Positions 20,109-28,146 of a stretch of DNA of 64,000 bases are shown in pieces. Made by a program: the position numbers and the translations under genes. The notes under the pieces are model-generated. The model had not been told where the DNA came from. It was given only the letters and a program-made list of their open reading frames with translations, and ran no database searches. Source of the stretch: an uncultured Acidobacteriaceae bacterium (GTDB lineage: Bacteria > Acidobacteriota > Terriglobia > Terriglobales > Acidobacteriaceae); NCBI GenBank assembly GCA_903828675.1, contig CAIKND010000209.1, positions 35,845 to 99,844 of the forward strand, in the 5' to 3' direction. Every line of letters begins with the position of its first letter. Positions within the stretch are counted from its first letter, which is position 1.

Positions 20109-20455
20109 TTGGTCGGTCCACCTTTGCCACCAAGTCAAACACGTGAGACTTGTTCGAAGACTGGAGGCAAGGGCCGCAGTTTTGGACCGGTTTGCGACTG
20201 GCCGACAGGGCGAGAGCGAATCAAACCGGGTGAGGCCGACTCTGAAACCGGCTCGATGAAAGGGGCTGTGGATAGGCAGCTAGGCTGCCCAGCCGTCGAT
20301 GATCATGAATCTGCAGCTGTCGTATATATTCTCTTGGTGCAGTCTATTCCGCTTGAGTTAACGGCAGTTCGTCAGCAAATTGAATTTGGGCAATGCCAGC
20401 CTGCAGGAATAGCCTCGGAATACATTGACCCTGATTCCTTCGGAGGAGCCAGACC

Positions 20456-21106
20456 ATGAGTCTTCTGCCGGTATTCCTGAATCTCGATGGCCGACGCTGC
20501 CTGCTAGTGGGTGCGGGCACCGTCGCGTTGGACAAGATCAGCAGCTTGCTCCCGACCGGAGTCGAACTTTGCGTGATTGCCCCTGAAGCGCGACCAGAGG
20601 TCCGGAAGTTGGCCGCCGAGGGCAAACTCACATGGGTTGAGCGCTGCTTCGAGCCCCATGACCTCGACGGCTTCTTGCTGGTGATAGCAGCGACCGATGC
20701 GCCCGAGGTGAACGCCGCCATTCATCGGGGTGCGGTTGAGCGCAACATCGTGTGCAACAGCGTGGACGACATAGTGAACTGTGACTTCTTTTTCGGCTCG
20801 GTGGTGAGTCGCGGTAAGCTGCAAGTGGCTATTTCAACCGGTGGCGAGAGCCCGGCCCTGGCCCAGCGACTGCGCGGCGAGATCGACGCGCAACTGCCCG
20901 AAGATCTTGGCCCTTGGCTGGAGGATCTAGGTCAGCTCCGCCGCGAAGTTCTCGTCCGTCATCCTCGCGGGGATGCGCGCAAACTCCTTTTGCGCGAACT
21001 CGCTCAGCGTCCGGTCTGCGCACTGGAGACCTGCCCATCGCGCAAGAAGGCCCTGGCGCCGTTGGAGCTGGAAGTCCCCTTTGACGGCAGTGATCGATTG
21101 GAATAG
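20456..21106 (+). CDS. Siroheme synthase N-terminal type (precorrin-2 dehydrogenase/ferrochelatase)
   Basis: Met8/CysG-N-type enzyme of 216 residues that oxidises precorrin-2 with NAD+ to sirohydrochlorin and usually inserts iron to make siroheme, the cofactor of DsrAB. Residues 1-110 form a Rossmann domain with the dinucleotide loop in CLLVGAGTVALDK and the VIAATDAPEVN and CNSVDD segments; VAISTGGESPALAQRLR marks the dimerisation/catalytic region. There is no fused methyltransferase; the missing SUMT step is encoded inside the dsr operon at 35.2-35.9 kb. Strong ribosome site GGAGGAGCC before the ATG. It is separated from the downstream galactosidase by only 23 bases, and the link is probably coincidental. 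Confidence 0.85.
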   Translation: MSLLPVFLNLDGRRCLLVGAGTVALDKISSLLPTGVELCVIAPEARPEVRKLAAEGKLTWVERCFEPHDLDGFLLVIAATDAPEVNAAIHRGAVERNIVCNSVDDIVNCDFFFGSVVSRGKLQVAISTGGESPALAQRLRGEIDAQLPEDLGPWLEDLGQLRREVLVRHPRGDARKLLLRELAQRPVCALETCPSRKKALAPLELEVPFDGSDRLE

Positions 21107-21129
21107 ATTGTTTCTACCTTTCAATTCTG

Positions 21130-23313
21130 TTGATTTTCGTTCTGGGGGTTCGTTTGCTCTCTGCCTGGAAGAGCCCGGCTATTCGCATTTTGATGGCCAT
21201 GTGCTGCGCCGGGGTGGTTTGGCCGACTGCTCTTGCCCAGATGCCGGAGCCTCCGCCGCTGATGCTGGGTTCGGCGTGGTATCCGGAACAATGGCCGGAA
21301 TCGCGCTGGAATGCAGATCTGGAGTTGATGCAGAAAGCGCACATGCACTTGGTGCGGGTGGCAGAGTTTTCCTGGAGCAGGCTGGAGCCGGAAGAAGGGA
21401 AGTACGATCTTGACTGGCTGGAGCGCGCGGTTGATGCGGCCGGCAAGCACGGTATCTACGTGGTGCTCGGGACGCCCACCTGTGCGCCGCCCCCTTGGCT
21501 TACGAAAAAGTATCCGGAGACCCTGCTCACCACGGAGGACGGCAAGCACCTCGAACATAGTACGCGGCAGGCGTTCAACTGGTCGAATCCAAAGTACAGA
21601 GAACTGGGGCGCGAGATTGTCAGACAGCTCGCGATCCGGTTTGGCCACAATCCGAATGTCATTGCCTGGCAAATCGACAATGAGTACAGGAGTCCTTCGT
21701 TCGATGCGGGAACGCGGACTGTTTTTCAGCAGTGGTTGAAGGGGCAATACAGAACGCTCGATAACCTGAACAGGCGGTGGTCCTCCGACTATTGGAGCCA
21801 GACCTACAACGCATGGGATCAGATTCCGATTCCGGCGAGCGGTGACAACCCCGGGTTGCGTCTGAAGTGGAATCAGTTTGTCAGCGATACATGGCGCAGC
21901 TACCAGAAGAACCAGATCGACGTGATCCGGCAGTGCGCGGAGCCTCGGCAGCGAATCACCACCAACACGATGGGCTGGTTCGATGGCTACGATCACTACG
22001 TGGTGAGCCGAGATCTGGATTTCTCTGCGTGGGACGATCCGATCGGCCAGCGGCCGTTCGAACCAATCCGCAATGGCGCGGCGCACGATCTGACGCGGGG
22101 ATTCAAGGGCAAGAACTTCTGGGTGATTGAGACCACAGCGGGCCCAACCGGATGGGCGCCTGTGAACACCATGCTCGAAAAGGGCGAGATGCGGGCGGTG
22201 TTGTGGCACGATGTTGGCCATGGCGCGGACGCCATGAGCTATTGGCAGTGGCGGGATGCCCTGAATGGCCAGGAGCAGAACCACGGCGCCATTGTGGAGG
22301 TGAACGGTGAGCCGATGCCGCTCTACTCGGAAATGACACAAGTAGGTCGTGAATTTGATAAGGCCGGCCCCGTGCTGAAAGGAACGGTCGTCAGGTCGGA
22401 AATTGCGATTCTGCACTCGTATAACAGCAGATGGGTCTTGAACTGGCAGAAGCTGAATCGCTCTTACGATCCCATCGCCGAGTTGATGAGCTATTACGAG
22501 CCCCTGCACCGATTGGGCCACTCACTCGATATCGTGCAGCCCAGCGACGATCTTGCCCATTACAAGCTTGTGGTTGCTCCGGGGCTGTTTGTTCTGACGC
22601 AGGACGAGGCTGAGAATCTGATCCGCTATGTGAAGGCGGGCGGCCACCTCGTACTTGGGCAGCACTCTGCCATGAAGGATGGAGATAACTCGCGCTGGCC
22701 CCAGCGGCAGCCTGGTCCGCTGACGGAATTACTGGGTGGTGCGGTACAGCAGTTTTACGCAATCAAGGCTCCGGTAACGGTGACAGGCATCTGGGGTACG
22801 GGAACTGCTGACGGCTCAGTCGAGCAGCTGGTTGCGATTGCGCCCGAAGTGAAGGTGCTGATGCGCTACAGCAAGAGCGATGGATGGCTGGACGGACAGC
22901 CAGCCGCGATAACGCGCAGTGTGGGCCGTGGAAGTATTACATACATTGGTGCTGCACTCGATGACGCTTCAATGCGGCGTGCGGCCGAGTGGATGCTAAA
23001 GGCGAGTGGAGTTGGCCCGGAGTTGCCTGCTGTTCCTGAAGGAGTCGAGGTTTATCGGCGCGTTGGCATTGGAAAGGATGTCTTTATCTTTGAGAACCTT
23101 GCCTCCCATGCGGAGACGCTTCACCTTCCACATGAGATGACGAACGTGCTGGATGGAGGCAGAGCGGCAAATGTAACTCTAGCGCGATACGGTGTAGTTG
23201 TAATGGAAGACCAGACCGTTGTCGGCGGTAGGGAATCCACAACCAAAGGCGCGGCGAACTCGGCAGGGACAAGTGTGAAGATCACGACGGGCGCGAGCCA
23301 CTCGCTACGTTAG
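21130..23313 (+). CDS. Secreted GH42-like beta-galactosidase
   Basis: GH42-family glycosidase of up to 727 residues that should hydrolyse terminal beta-galactosides or related arabinosides. After a signal peptide ending in TALAQ near residue 36, the TIM barrel begins with LGSAWYPEQWPESRW. The acid/base Glu lies in IAWQIDNEYRS and the nucleophile Glu in FWVIETTAGPTGW, both in the family context; a beta-galactosidase trimerisation-like domain follows from about 410. Only TTG/GTG-type codons are available early; I use the TTG at 21130 because the later ATGs at 21190 and 21196 would cut into the signal peptide. Export is notable, as many GH42 enzymes are cytoplasmic. Confidence 0.8.
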   Translation: MIFVLGVRLLSAWKSPAIRILMAMCCAGVVWPTALAQMPEPPPLMLGSAWYPEQWPESRWNADLELMQKAHMHLVRVAEFSWSRLEPEEGKYDLDWLERAVDAAGKHGIYVVLGTPTCAPPPWLTKKYPETLLTTEDGKHLEHSTRQAFNWSNPKYRELGREIVRQLAIRFGHNPNVIAWQIDNEYRSPSFDAGTRTVFQQWLKGQYRTLDNLNRRWSSDYWSQTYNAWDQIPIPASGDNPGLRLKWNQFVSDTWRSYQKNQIDVIRQCAEPRQRITTNTMGWFDGYDHYVVSRDLDFSAWDDPIGQRPFEPIRNGAAHDLTRGFKGKNFWVIETTAGPTGWAPVNTMLEKGEMRAVLWHDVGHGADAMSYWQWRDALNGQEQNHGAIVEVNGEPMPLYSEMTQVGREFDKAGPVLKGTVVRSEIAILHSYNSRWVLNWQKLNRSYDPIAELMSYYEPLHRLGHSLDIVQPSDDLAHYKLVVAPGLFVLTQDEAENLIRYVKAGGHLVLGQHSAMKDGDNSRWPQRQPGPLTELLGGAVQQFYAIKAPVTVTGIWGTGTADGSVEQLVAIAPEVKVLMRYSKSDGWLDGQPAAITRSVGRGSITYIGAALDDASMRRAAEWMLKASGVGPELPAVPEGVEVYRRVGIGKDVFIFENLASHAETLHLPHEMTNVLDGGRAANVTLARYGVVVMEDQTVVGGRESTTKGAANSAGTSVKITTGASHSLR

Positions 23314-23397
23314 CGTCCATAAGTCCCGCTCATCGCGCACACAACGCCGGGGGCGTACTTGAATTTTTGTTCAATGCAGTTGAGAGGAGAAGTCACA

Positions 23398-24255
23398 GTG
23401 CAATCAAGACGAGAGTTCCTTGGCAGTGCGGCAGCGGGGTTGGCCGCCATTAGTTTCGGACCACTGGCATCTGCCAGGAAGATGGACCGACCGCTCGGTG
23501 TCCAGCTTTACACGGTGCGGAGCCTGGCGGACGACCTGGCCGGGACGCTGAAGGCGATCCGCAAGATCGGCTATAGCGAAGTGGAAACTTATGTCGCGCA
23601 GTACAAGATGAGCGCAAAGGATCTTCGAGCCGCCATAGTTGACGCAGGTCTGTCGGTGCCGAGTGCGCACTTTGGATATGACGACTTCGATTCCCGGTTC
23701 GAATATTCGAAGGAACTCGGGGCGGAATGCATTGTTTGCTCCATGGTTCCATTGACGATCGCCAACTCCGCTGACGGGTACAAGCGTGGAGCTGATCAAT
23801 ACAATGAGTGGGGCGCCAAGGCGAAGTCGATGGGCATGAAATTCAGCTTCCACAATCACAACGTAGAGTTTAAAGAATACGGCGGTGCCACTGGCCTGGA
23901 GATACTGTTGAAGAATACGGACCCCTCGCTAGTGCAGTGGCAGATGGACTGCTACTGGGTGACGCAGGCCGGGCATGATCCGGTGGCGATGCTTCGTCAA
24001 TATGGTCACCGCATTCAGTCGCTTCACGTGAAGGATCGCAAGCCGAATGCGCAAACCACGCTGGATACTGGAACCGGCTCAGAATACTTCACCGAAGTCG
24101 GCCTGGGCACACTGGACTGGAAGTCGATTCTCCGTATCACCGGCAATGACCATGTTCCGTACTTATTTGTAGAGCAGGACAAGACAGACCGGCCGCCCCT
24201 CGAAAGCCTGCAGATCAGCCACGACAATCTCGTGAAGCTCCTGAACCAGGGGTAA
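23398..24255 (+). CDS. Tat-exported sugar phosphate isomerase/epimerase-like TIM barrel
   Basis: Xylose-isomerase-like TIM-barrel protein of 285 residues (AP-endonuclease 2 fold). The GTG at 23398 follows AGGAG at good spacing and starts a Tat-type signal (QSRREFLGSAAAGLAAISFG). Metal-site-like segments include FSFHNHNVEF, WQMDCYWVTQAG, SLHVKD and the terminal LFVEQDK. Exported members of this family in Acidobacteria and Bacteroidetes act on sugars or keto-sugars, with exact reactions mostly unknown. A decayed copy of this gene lies 3 kb downstream at 26.57-26.85 kb, with high nucleotide identity in the shared parts. It may be co-transcribed with the GH42 gene (84 bases apart). Confidence 0.75.
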   Translation: MQSRREFLGSAAAGLAAISFGPLASARKMDRPLGVQLYTVRSLADDLAGTLKAIRKIGYSEVETYVAQYKMSAKDLRAAIVDAGLSVPSAHFGYDDFDSRFEYSKELGAECIVCSMVPLTIANSADGYKRGADQYNEWGAKAKSMGMKFSFHNHNVEFKEYGGATGLEILLKNTDPSLVQWQMDCYWVTQAGHDPVAMLRQYGHRIQSLHVKDRKPNAQTTLDTGTGSEYFTEVGLGTLDWKSILRITGNDHVPYLFVEQDKTDRPPLESLQISHDNLVKLLNQG

Positions 24256-24373
24256 GCGCTTCCATTGGAAGTTGTGGACCGTCTTGGCGTTTCCGATTAA
24301 GCTCTCCTATTGAACTGAGTTTGGGCCCAGCATCAGGGAATGCGCACATCATGTTTCTACTTCGAACAGCAAG

Positions 24374-24402
24374 AGGGGCAGCTCGCATAGCGGACTGCCC
24401 CT
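24374..24402. terminator. Possible bidirectional terminator between convergent genes
   Basis: Arms AGGGGCAG (24374-24381) and CTGCCCCT (24395-24402) with a 13-base loop, followed by TCCTTGT. It lies between the convergent sugar isomerase and YeiH genes. The T content is low, so it is a weak call. The rest of the 24256-24567 gap shows nothing else. Confidence 0.4.
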
Positions 24403-24567
24403 TCCTTGTAAATGAGCCAGACGCCCCGGACTACGGAATGTAGTACTAGAACACCGTGAAGACCTCATTGTCGGTGCCCTCCGTACCGCCGCTGGGTTTG
24501 GCAGCACCTCTCTCCAGACCAGAGTTATAGCGCAAAGTAGCTGTACTGGATACCCTGAACACGTTTT

Positions 24568-25524
24568 CTAGAGGTGAATCCAACCGCTGCGGATTAATGC
24601 CAGCGATCCCACTGCGACGATGATCCAGAGAGAAACTCCCTGCAGGAGCGGCCGCACGCCAACCTCACGAATTGTCTTCCGCGAGAGTCCCGTCCCAATG
24701 AGATAGAGAGTGACCGTCAAGCCGATGATGCCAAGGTGCTTGAACACAGGATACGAAGGCTGAAGAATGTGCACGTAGGTATTGGCAACCGCGGCCAGGC
24801 AAAAGAAGAGAATGAACCAGGGCCACTGGATTCGCGCTTTGCTCTTGCTTGCCAATGCAGCCCCGATAGACACCGGCACAATCCAAAGAGCACGAGCCAG
24901 TTTCACGGTGGTCCCGATAGCAAGAGCCACCGCTCCGAACTTTGCCGTTGCGCCGACCACGGAACTTGTGTCGTGAATAGCCAATGCCGACCAGAGGCCA
25001 AACTCCGTTTGAGTCAGATGAAACGCCGTTCCAATCAGGGGGAAAGTGAGCAAGGCAACCGAGTTCAGCATGAAGACTGTTCCCAATGAGACCGCGATCT
25101 CTTCTTCGAGGGCTTCGGTGATTGGGGCGACTGCGGCAATGGCACTGCCCCCACAGATGGCGGTTCCTGCCGAGATCAGAAAGGAAACTCTCTTCTCGAC
25201 GAGCAGGAGTCTTCCGAGTCCCCAACCCAGGAGCAAAGCTATGCTGATGCTGCCGGCGGTATAGATGAATCCGGACCGTCCCACACGGAGAACCTGCTGC
25301 AAGTCCATGCCAAATCCGAGTCCGACGACCGACGCCTGGAGCAAAAACTTGGAGAGCCTCCTGGACTCAAGTTGAAAGGGATGCGCGAAAGTGAATCCAA
25401 AGATGAGGCCGCCAACCAACGCCACGGGGGGTGATGCCAGACCGCTGGCAGCAAGGATCAATCCGATGAAGAATAGGCTCTTGGACACATGGTAAGTTTC
25501 ACAGAGGTGCGCGATCACGTCCAA
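24568..25524 (-). CDS. yeiH: YeiH-family putative sulfate/sulfite exporter
   Basis: Polytopic membrane protein of about 318 residues in the UPF0324/PSE (putative sulfate exporter) family. About ten hydrophobic helices are visible; family-like segments are LLQASVVGLGFGMDL, SAGTAICGGSAIAAVAP, AIHDTSSVVGA and the C-terminal LSRKTIREVGVRPLLQG. The family is usually predicted to export sulfate or sulfite. The start is uncertain (TTG 25524, GTG 25518 or GTG 25488). It lies 17 bases after a LysR gene on the same strand, recalling the yeiE/yeiH pair of enterobacteria, where YeiE has been reported to sense sulfite. In this genome region it could relieve sulfite stress arising from sulfonate breakdown. 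Confidence 0.75.
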   Translation of the reverse strand: MDVIAHLCETYHVSKSLFFIGLILAASGLASPPVALVGGLIFGFTFAHPFQLESRRLSKFLLQASVVGLGFGMDLQQVLRVGRSGFIYTAGSISIALLLGWGLGRLLLVEKRVSFLISAGTAICGGSAIAAVAPITEALEEEIAVSLGTVFMLNSVALLTFPLIGTAFHLTQTEFGLWSALAIHDTSSVVGATAKFGAVALAIGTTVKLARALWIVPVSIGAALASKSKARIQWPWFILFFCLAAVANTYVHILQPSYPVFKHLGIIGLTVTLYLIGTGLSRKTIREVGVRPLLQGVSLWIIVAVGSLALIRSGWIHL

Positions 25525-25541
25525 GCAGAAGTAATAATGCC

Positions 25542-26510
25542 CTATTTGCGCTTCTTATGGGTCGTGGAAGATTGCCCTGACATGGCCTGCCCCGACGCTC
25601 TCCGCGCGCCGGCACGCGAGAAGAGAAACCTGCGGAATTCCATGGCCAGTCCCGGCGGTTCGGGACCGGCTGCGGACGCGATAAGAAATTCGCGATTTAT
25701 GTGCAGTCCTTCGACTTCGATAATTTTGAAACTGTTGCCCAGCCGCATATCCTTGGCAATCGCCCAGCGCGAAATGAATCCAACTCCCAAACCTGCTTCC
25801 ACTGCGGACTTGATGGCTTCGGTCGAATCTAGTTCCATTACGATATGCAGCGAACTTTTCTTGACAGCCTTCCGTTGCAATTCCATCTCGATCACCCGGC
25901 GGCTGCCAGAGCCACGCTCGCGCATGAGCAATGGGATTGCGGCAATCTCAGAGTACGAGACTGAGGCGCGTTCTGCCCATTCGTGTGCGGTGGATGCGAT
26001 CAGCACCAACTCATCTTCAAGAAACGGCTCAGTCTTGACGTCGCGGCTGCGCGCCGGGCCTTCGATCAATCCCAACGCTATATTCTGTTGCTTCACTGCA
26101 GCTACGATGTGCTCCGTGTTACCGCTGATCAGAGTTGGGTGAACCTGTGGATGTTCTCGGCAGAACTCGCCTAGCAGGCGCGGCAATACATACTGGGCGA
26201 TGGTCGTGGAAGCGCCAAGAGCAAGTTGCCCGGCGTGGTCTCCACTGAGGGCTCCAATATCATGTTCTGCCTGGGCCAGAAGCGCGCTGGCCTGTTCGGC
26301 GTACTCAAGAAGCACCTTTCCTGCCGCTGTTAGCGTGATGTGCACTCCGGTCCGATCGAACAGTTGGACCCCTATATCTTCCTCAAGCGCCTTGATCTGA
26401 AGACTCACTGCGGGCTGAGTCAGGTAGAGCTCTTCCGCGGCCTTGCGAAAACTCAGCTGTTCCGCAACTGCCCGAAAAACGACCAAGCGGAAATTGTCCA
26501 AGCTAGCCAT
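25542..26510 (-). CDS. LysR-family regulator, YeiE/CysB-like, paired with yeiH
   Basis: LysR-type regulator of 322 residues. The ATG at 26510 starts MASLDNFRLVVFRAV, the normal N-terminus of the family; the frame is open to 26609 but the extension is not protein-like. Residues 5-65 form the winged helix-turn-helix (FRKAAEELYLTQPAVSLQIKALE). The effector domain has STTIAQYVLPRLL, SGNTEHIVAAV, LMRERGSGSRRVIE and LDSTEAIKSAVEAGLGVGF. It is clearly similar to the second LysR in this window (45.7-46.6 kb): the same SGNT, GSGSRRV and LDSTE segments occur in both. That similarity, and its position directly before yeiH, suggest a sulfite- or sulfur-responsive regulator. Confidence 0.85.
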   Translation of the reverse strand: MASLDNFRLVVFRAVAEQLSFRKAAEELYLTQPAVSLQIKALEEDIGVQLFDRTGVHITLTAAGKVLLEYAEQASALLAQAEHDIGALSGDHAGQLALGASTTIAQYVLPRLLGEFCREHPQVHPTLISGNTEHIVAAVKQQNIALGLIEGPARSRDVKTEPFLEDELVLIASTAHEWAERASVSYSEIAAIPLLMRERGSGSRRVIEMELQRKAVKKSSLHIVMELDSTEAIKSAVEAGLGVGFISRWAIAKDMRLGNSFKIIEVEGLHINREFLIASAAGPEPPGLAMEFRRFLFSRAGARRASGQAMSGQSSTTHKKRK

Positions 26511-26544
26511 TGGATGATTAGAGCACCTCTGCCGGGGTGGCATG

Positions 26545-26554
26545 CAATCGGTTG
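26545..26554. promoter_or_regulatory. Operator-like palindrome CAATCGGTTG
   Basis: CAATCGGTTG inside the wider context TGCAATCGGTTGCA. It fits the CAATCGNTTG motif found before several sugar/sulfonate genes here. It lies just before the decayed sugar isomerase copy, so it may be a leftover operator of that gene. Confidence 0.5.
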
Positions 26555-26566
26555 CACATGCAGGTT

Positions 26567-26850
26567 CTGAATATGGAAACTTATGTCGCGAAGTAAAAGA
26601 TGAGCGCAAAGGATCCGCGCACGGCTATCGAGGATGCCGGCCTGACGGTGCCCAGCACCCATTCTGGCTACAACGAATTCGAGGCCCGGCTCGACTATGC
26701 CAAGGAACTTCGGACGGAGTGCGCGGTTTGCTCGATGATCCCGCCATCGATTTCCTACTCTGTGGATGGAGACATGGGCACTGACGTATCTCTTACCTGT
26801 TTGCAGGGCAGGACAAGACAGACCGGCCGCCTCTTAAGAGTTGAAATCAG
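26567..26850 (+). pseudogene. Decayed copy of the sugar phosphate isomerase gene
   Basis: From 26567 the sequence reads METYVAK, stop, KMSAKDPRTAIEDAGLTVP, then THSGYNEFEARLDYAKELRT and CAVCSMIPPSISYSVDG, closely matching residues 58-135 of the intact gene at 23.4 kb. It then jumps to the 3' end of that gene (YLFAGQDKTDRPPLKS, stop). An in-frame stop and an internal deletion of roughly 400 bases make it non-functional. The nucleotide match is strong enough to suggest a fairly recent duplication followed by decay. Confidence 0.8.
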
Positions 26851-26972
26851 CTACTAGATCTCGGCAGGCTGATGGCGCAGAAGCAACCCTGCAGGTGGAA
26901 AGAGCAAGTCCTGCGAAGGCACAACCGCAGCAGGGCGCGCAGGACGAGTTCCGGATTGCGAGTAATCTTTGG

Positions 26973-27042
26973 CAATCGATTGACAGTGGCAGATGGGGTT
27001 GGATATAGTCTTCCAGACTCGCCCGGACAAGCCAATCGGTTG
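26973..27042. promoter_or_regulatory. Two operator copies before the LacD-family aldolase
   Basis: CAATCGATTG at 26973-26982 and CAATCGGTTG at 27033-27042, whose starts are exactly 60 bases apart, about 70-140 bases before the aldolase start. The spacing is close to a whole number of helical turns, which would allow cooperative or looping binding. The same motif precedes the transaldolase and GntR genes at 53.8 and 57.7 kb, so this cluster is probably in the same regulon. Confidence 0.65.
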
Positions 27043-27110
27043 CCAACGATCAGCTGTCGTGAGTGCGGCTTCCAGCAAGAAAGGGCCGCCAATTCATTCG
27101 AGAGCCCCCA

Positions 27111-28124
27111 ATGGGAGAAGATGTGCAAACGAAGCTGACCCCAGGAAAGCTCGCAGGACTGACCGCCGTCGCAGATGGCCGGGGTGTGATTGCCGCGGTA
27201 GCCATGGATCAACGGGGGCTACTGAAGAATATGCTGGCGCGGGAACTGGGAGTAAGCGAGCCGCCCGCAAAAATGATGTCTGAGTTCAAGCAGTTGGTGG
27301 CGAGGACGCTCACCAAACACGCTTCTTCGATCCTGCTGGATATTGAGTATGGCCTGGAGGCCACCAAAAACATCAACGGGAAGGGCCTGTTGCTGGCGTA
27401 TGAACATGCGGGATACACCCCCGACCAACCGGAACGGCTTCCCTCGTTAATGGCAGGGTGGTCGGCCTTGCGCATCAAGGAAACCGGCGCAAGCGCAATT
27501 AAGATTCTTGTTTACTTCACGCCATTCGAGAAGGAGTGGGTGAACGAACAGAAGAAGGCCTGGGTGGAGCGGGTTGGTGCGGAGTGCCGCGCAGTCGACA
27601 TGCCCCTGTTTCTGGAGTTCCTCGGGTATCCCGTGCATGGTGAGGATCAGGCGGGGATAGAGTACGCCAGCCGCAAGCCGGAGATCGTGCTGCATTCGAT
27701 GAAAGAGTTCAGCAAGGACCGCTACGGTGCGGACGTTCTGAAGCTCGAGGTCCCCGTGCAAATGGCGTATGTCGAGGGCACGAAGGCATTCAAGGGCGAG
27801 AAACTGCACACGCGCCTGGAGGCGATGGAACTGATGCGCACGGCAGCCGCCCTGACAGACAAGCCAATGATCTATCTGTCGGCCGGGGTGAGCAGCGAGG
27901 TGTTCGTAGAGACTTTGGAACTGGTGGCGGAGAGCGGCGTGCAATTTCATGGTGTCCTGGCTGGCCGGGCGACGTGGCAGGATGGCGTGCCAGTGTATGC
28001 AAAACAGGGTCCGGCGGCACTTGAAGAGTGGCTAAACACCATTGGTGCGCAGAACGTGAAGAACGTCAATCGGGTGCTGAAGAGCGCGCGCCCGTGGTAC
28101 GAAGCACGCAGGATGCAGGCGTAG
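27111..28124 (+). CDS. LacD-family class I aldolase (tagatose-1,6-bisphosphate or sulfofructose-phosphate aldolase type)
   Basis: TIM-barrel aldolase of about 337 residues. Family segments are LTAVADGRGVIAAVAMDQRG, SILLDIEYG, FTPFEKEWVNEQK, FLEFLGYP and the Schiff-base region ADVLKLEVPVQM with Lys near 211, then LSAGVSSEVF and HGVLAGRATWQ. LacD enzymes split tagatose-1,6-bisphosphate; the E. coli YihT aldolase that splits sulfofructose-1-phosphate belongs to the same family, as I recall. The ATG at 27111 and the GTG at 27123 (better spaced from GGGAG) are both plausible. Two operator copies lie upstream and an MFS carrier and an M24-like gene follow. The substrate is open: shared operators link it to the sulfonate cluster, but a tagatose or other ketose phosphate is equally possible. 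Confidence 0.8.
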   Translation: MGEDVQTKLTPGKLAGLTAVADGRGVIAAVAMDQRGLLKNMLARELGVSEPPAKMMSEFKQLVARTLTKHASSILLDIEYGLEATKNINGKGLLLAYEHAGYTPDQPERLPSLMAGWSALRIKETGASAIKILVYFTPFEKEWVNEQKKAWVERVGAECRAVDMPLFLEFLGYPVHGEDQAGIEYASRKPEIVLHSMKEFSKDRYGADVLKLEVPVQMAYVEGTKAFKGEKLHTRLEAMELMRTAAALTDKPMIYLSAGVSSEVFVETLELVAESGVQFHGVLAGRATWQDGVPVYAKQGPAALEEWLNTIGAQNVKNVNRVLKSARPWYEARRMQA

Positions 28125-28146
28125 CTTTTAGCCGCGGACAAACCGG

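Noticed and set aside
20110..20455. Riboswitch or small RNA before the siroheme synthase gene
   Set aside because: Only a 6-bp GGCAGC/GCTGCC hairpin at 20275-20289 is visible; no conserved riboswitch core was recognised.
21121..22521. Long open frame of 466 codons opposite the GH42 gene
   Set aside because: Shadow of the GC-rich galactosidase gene; basic, low-information protein without motifs.
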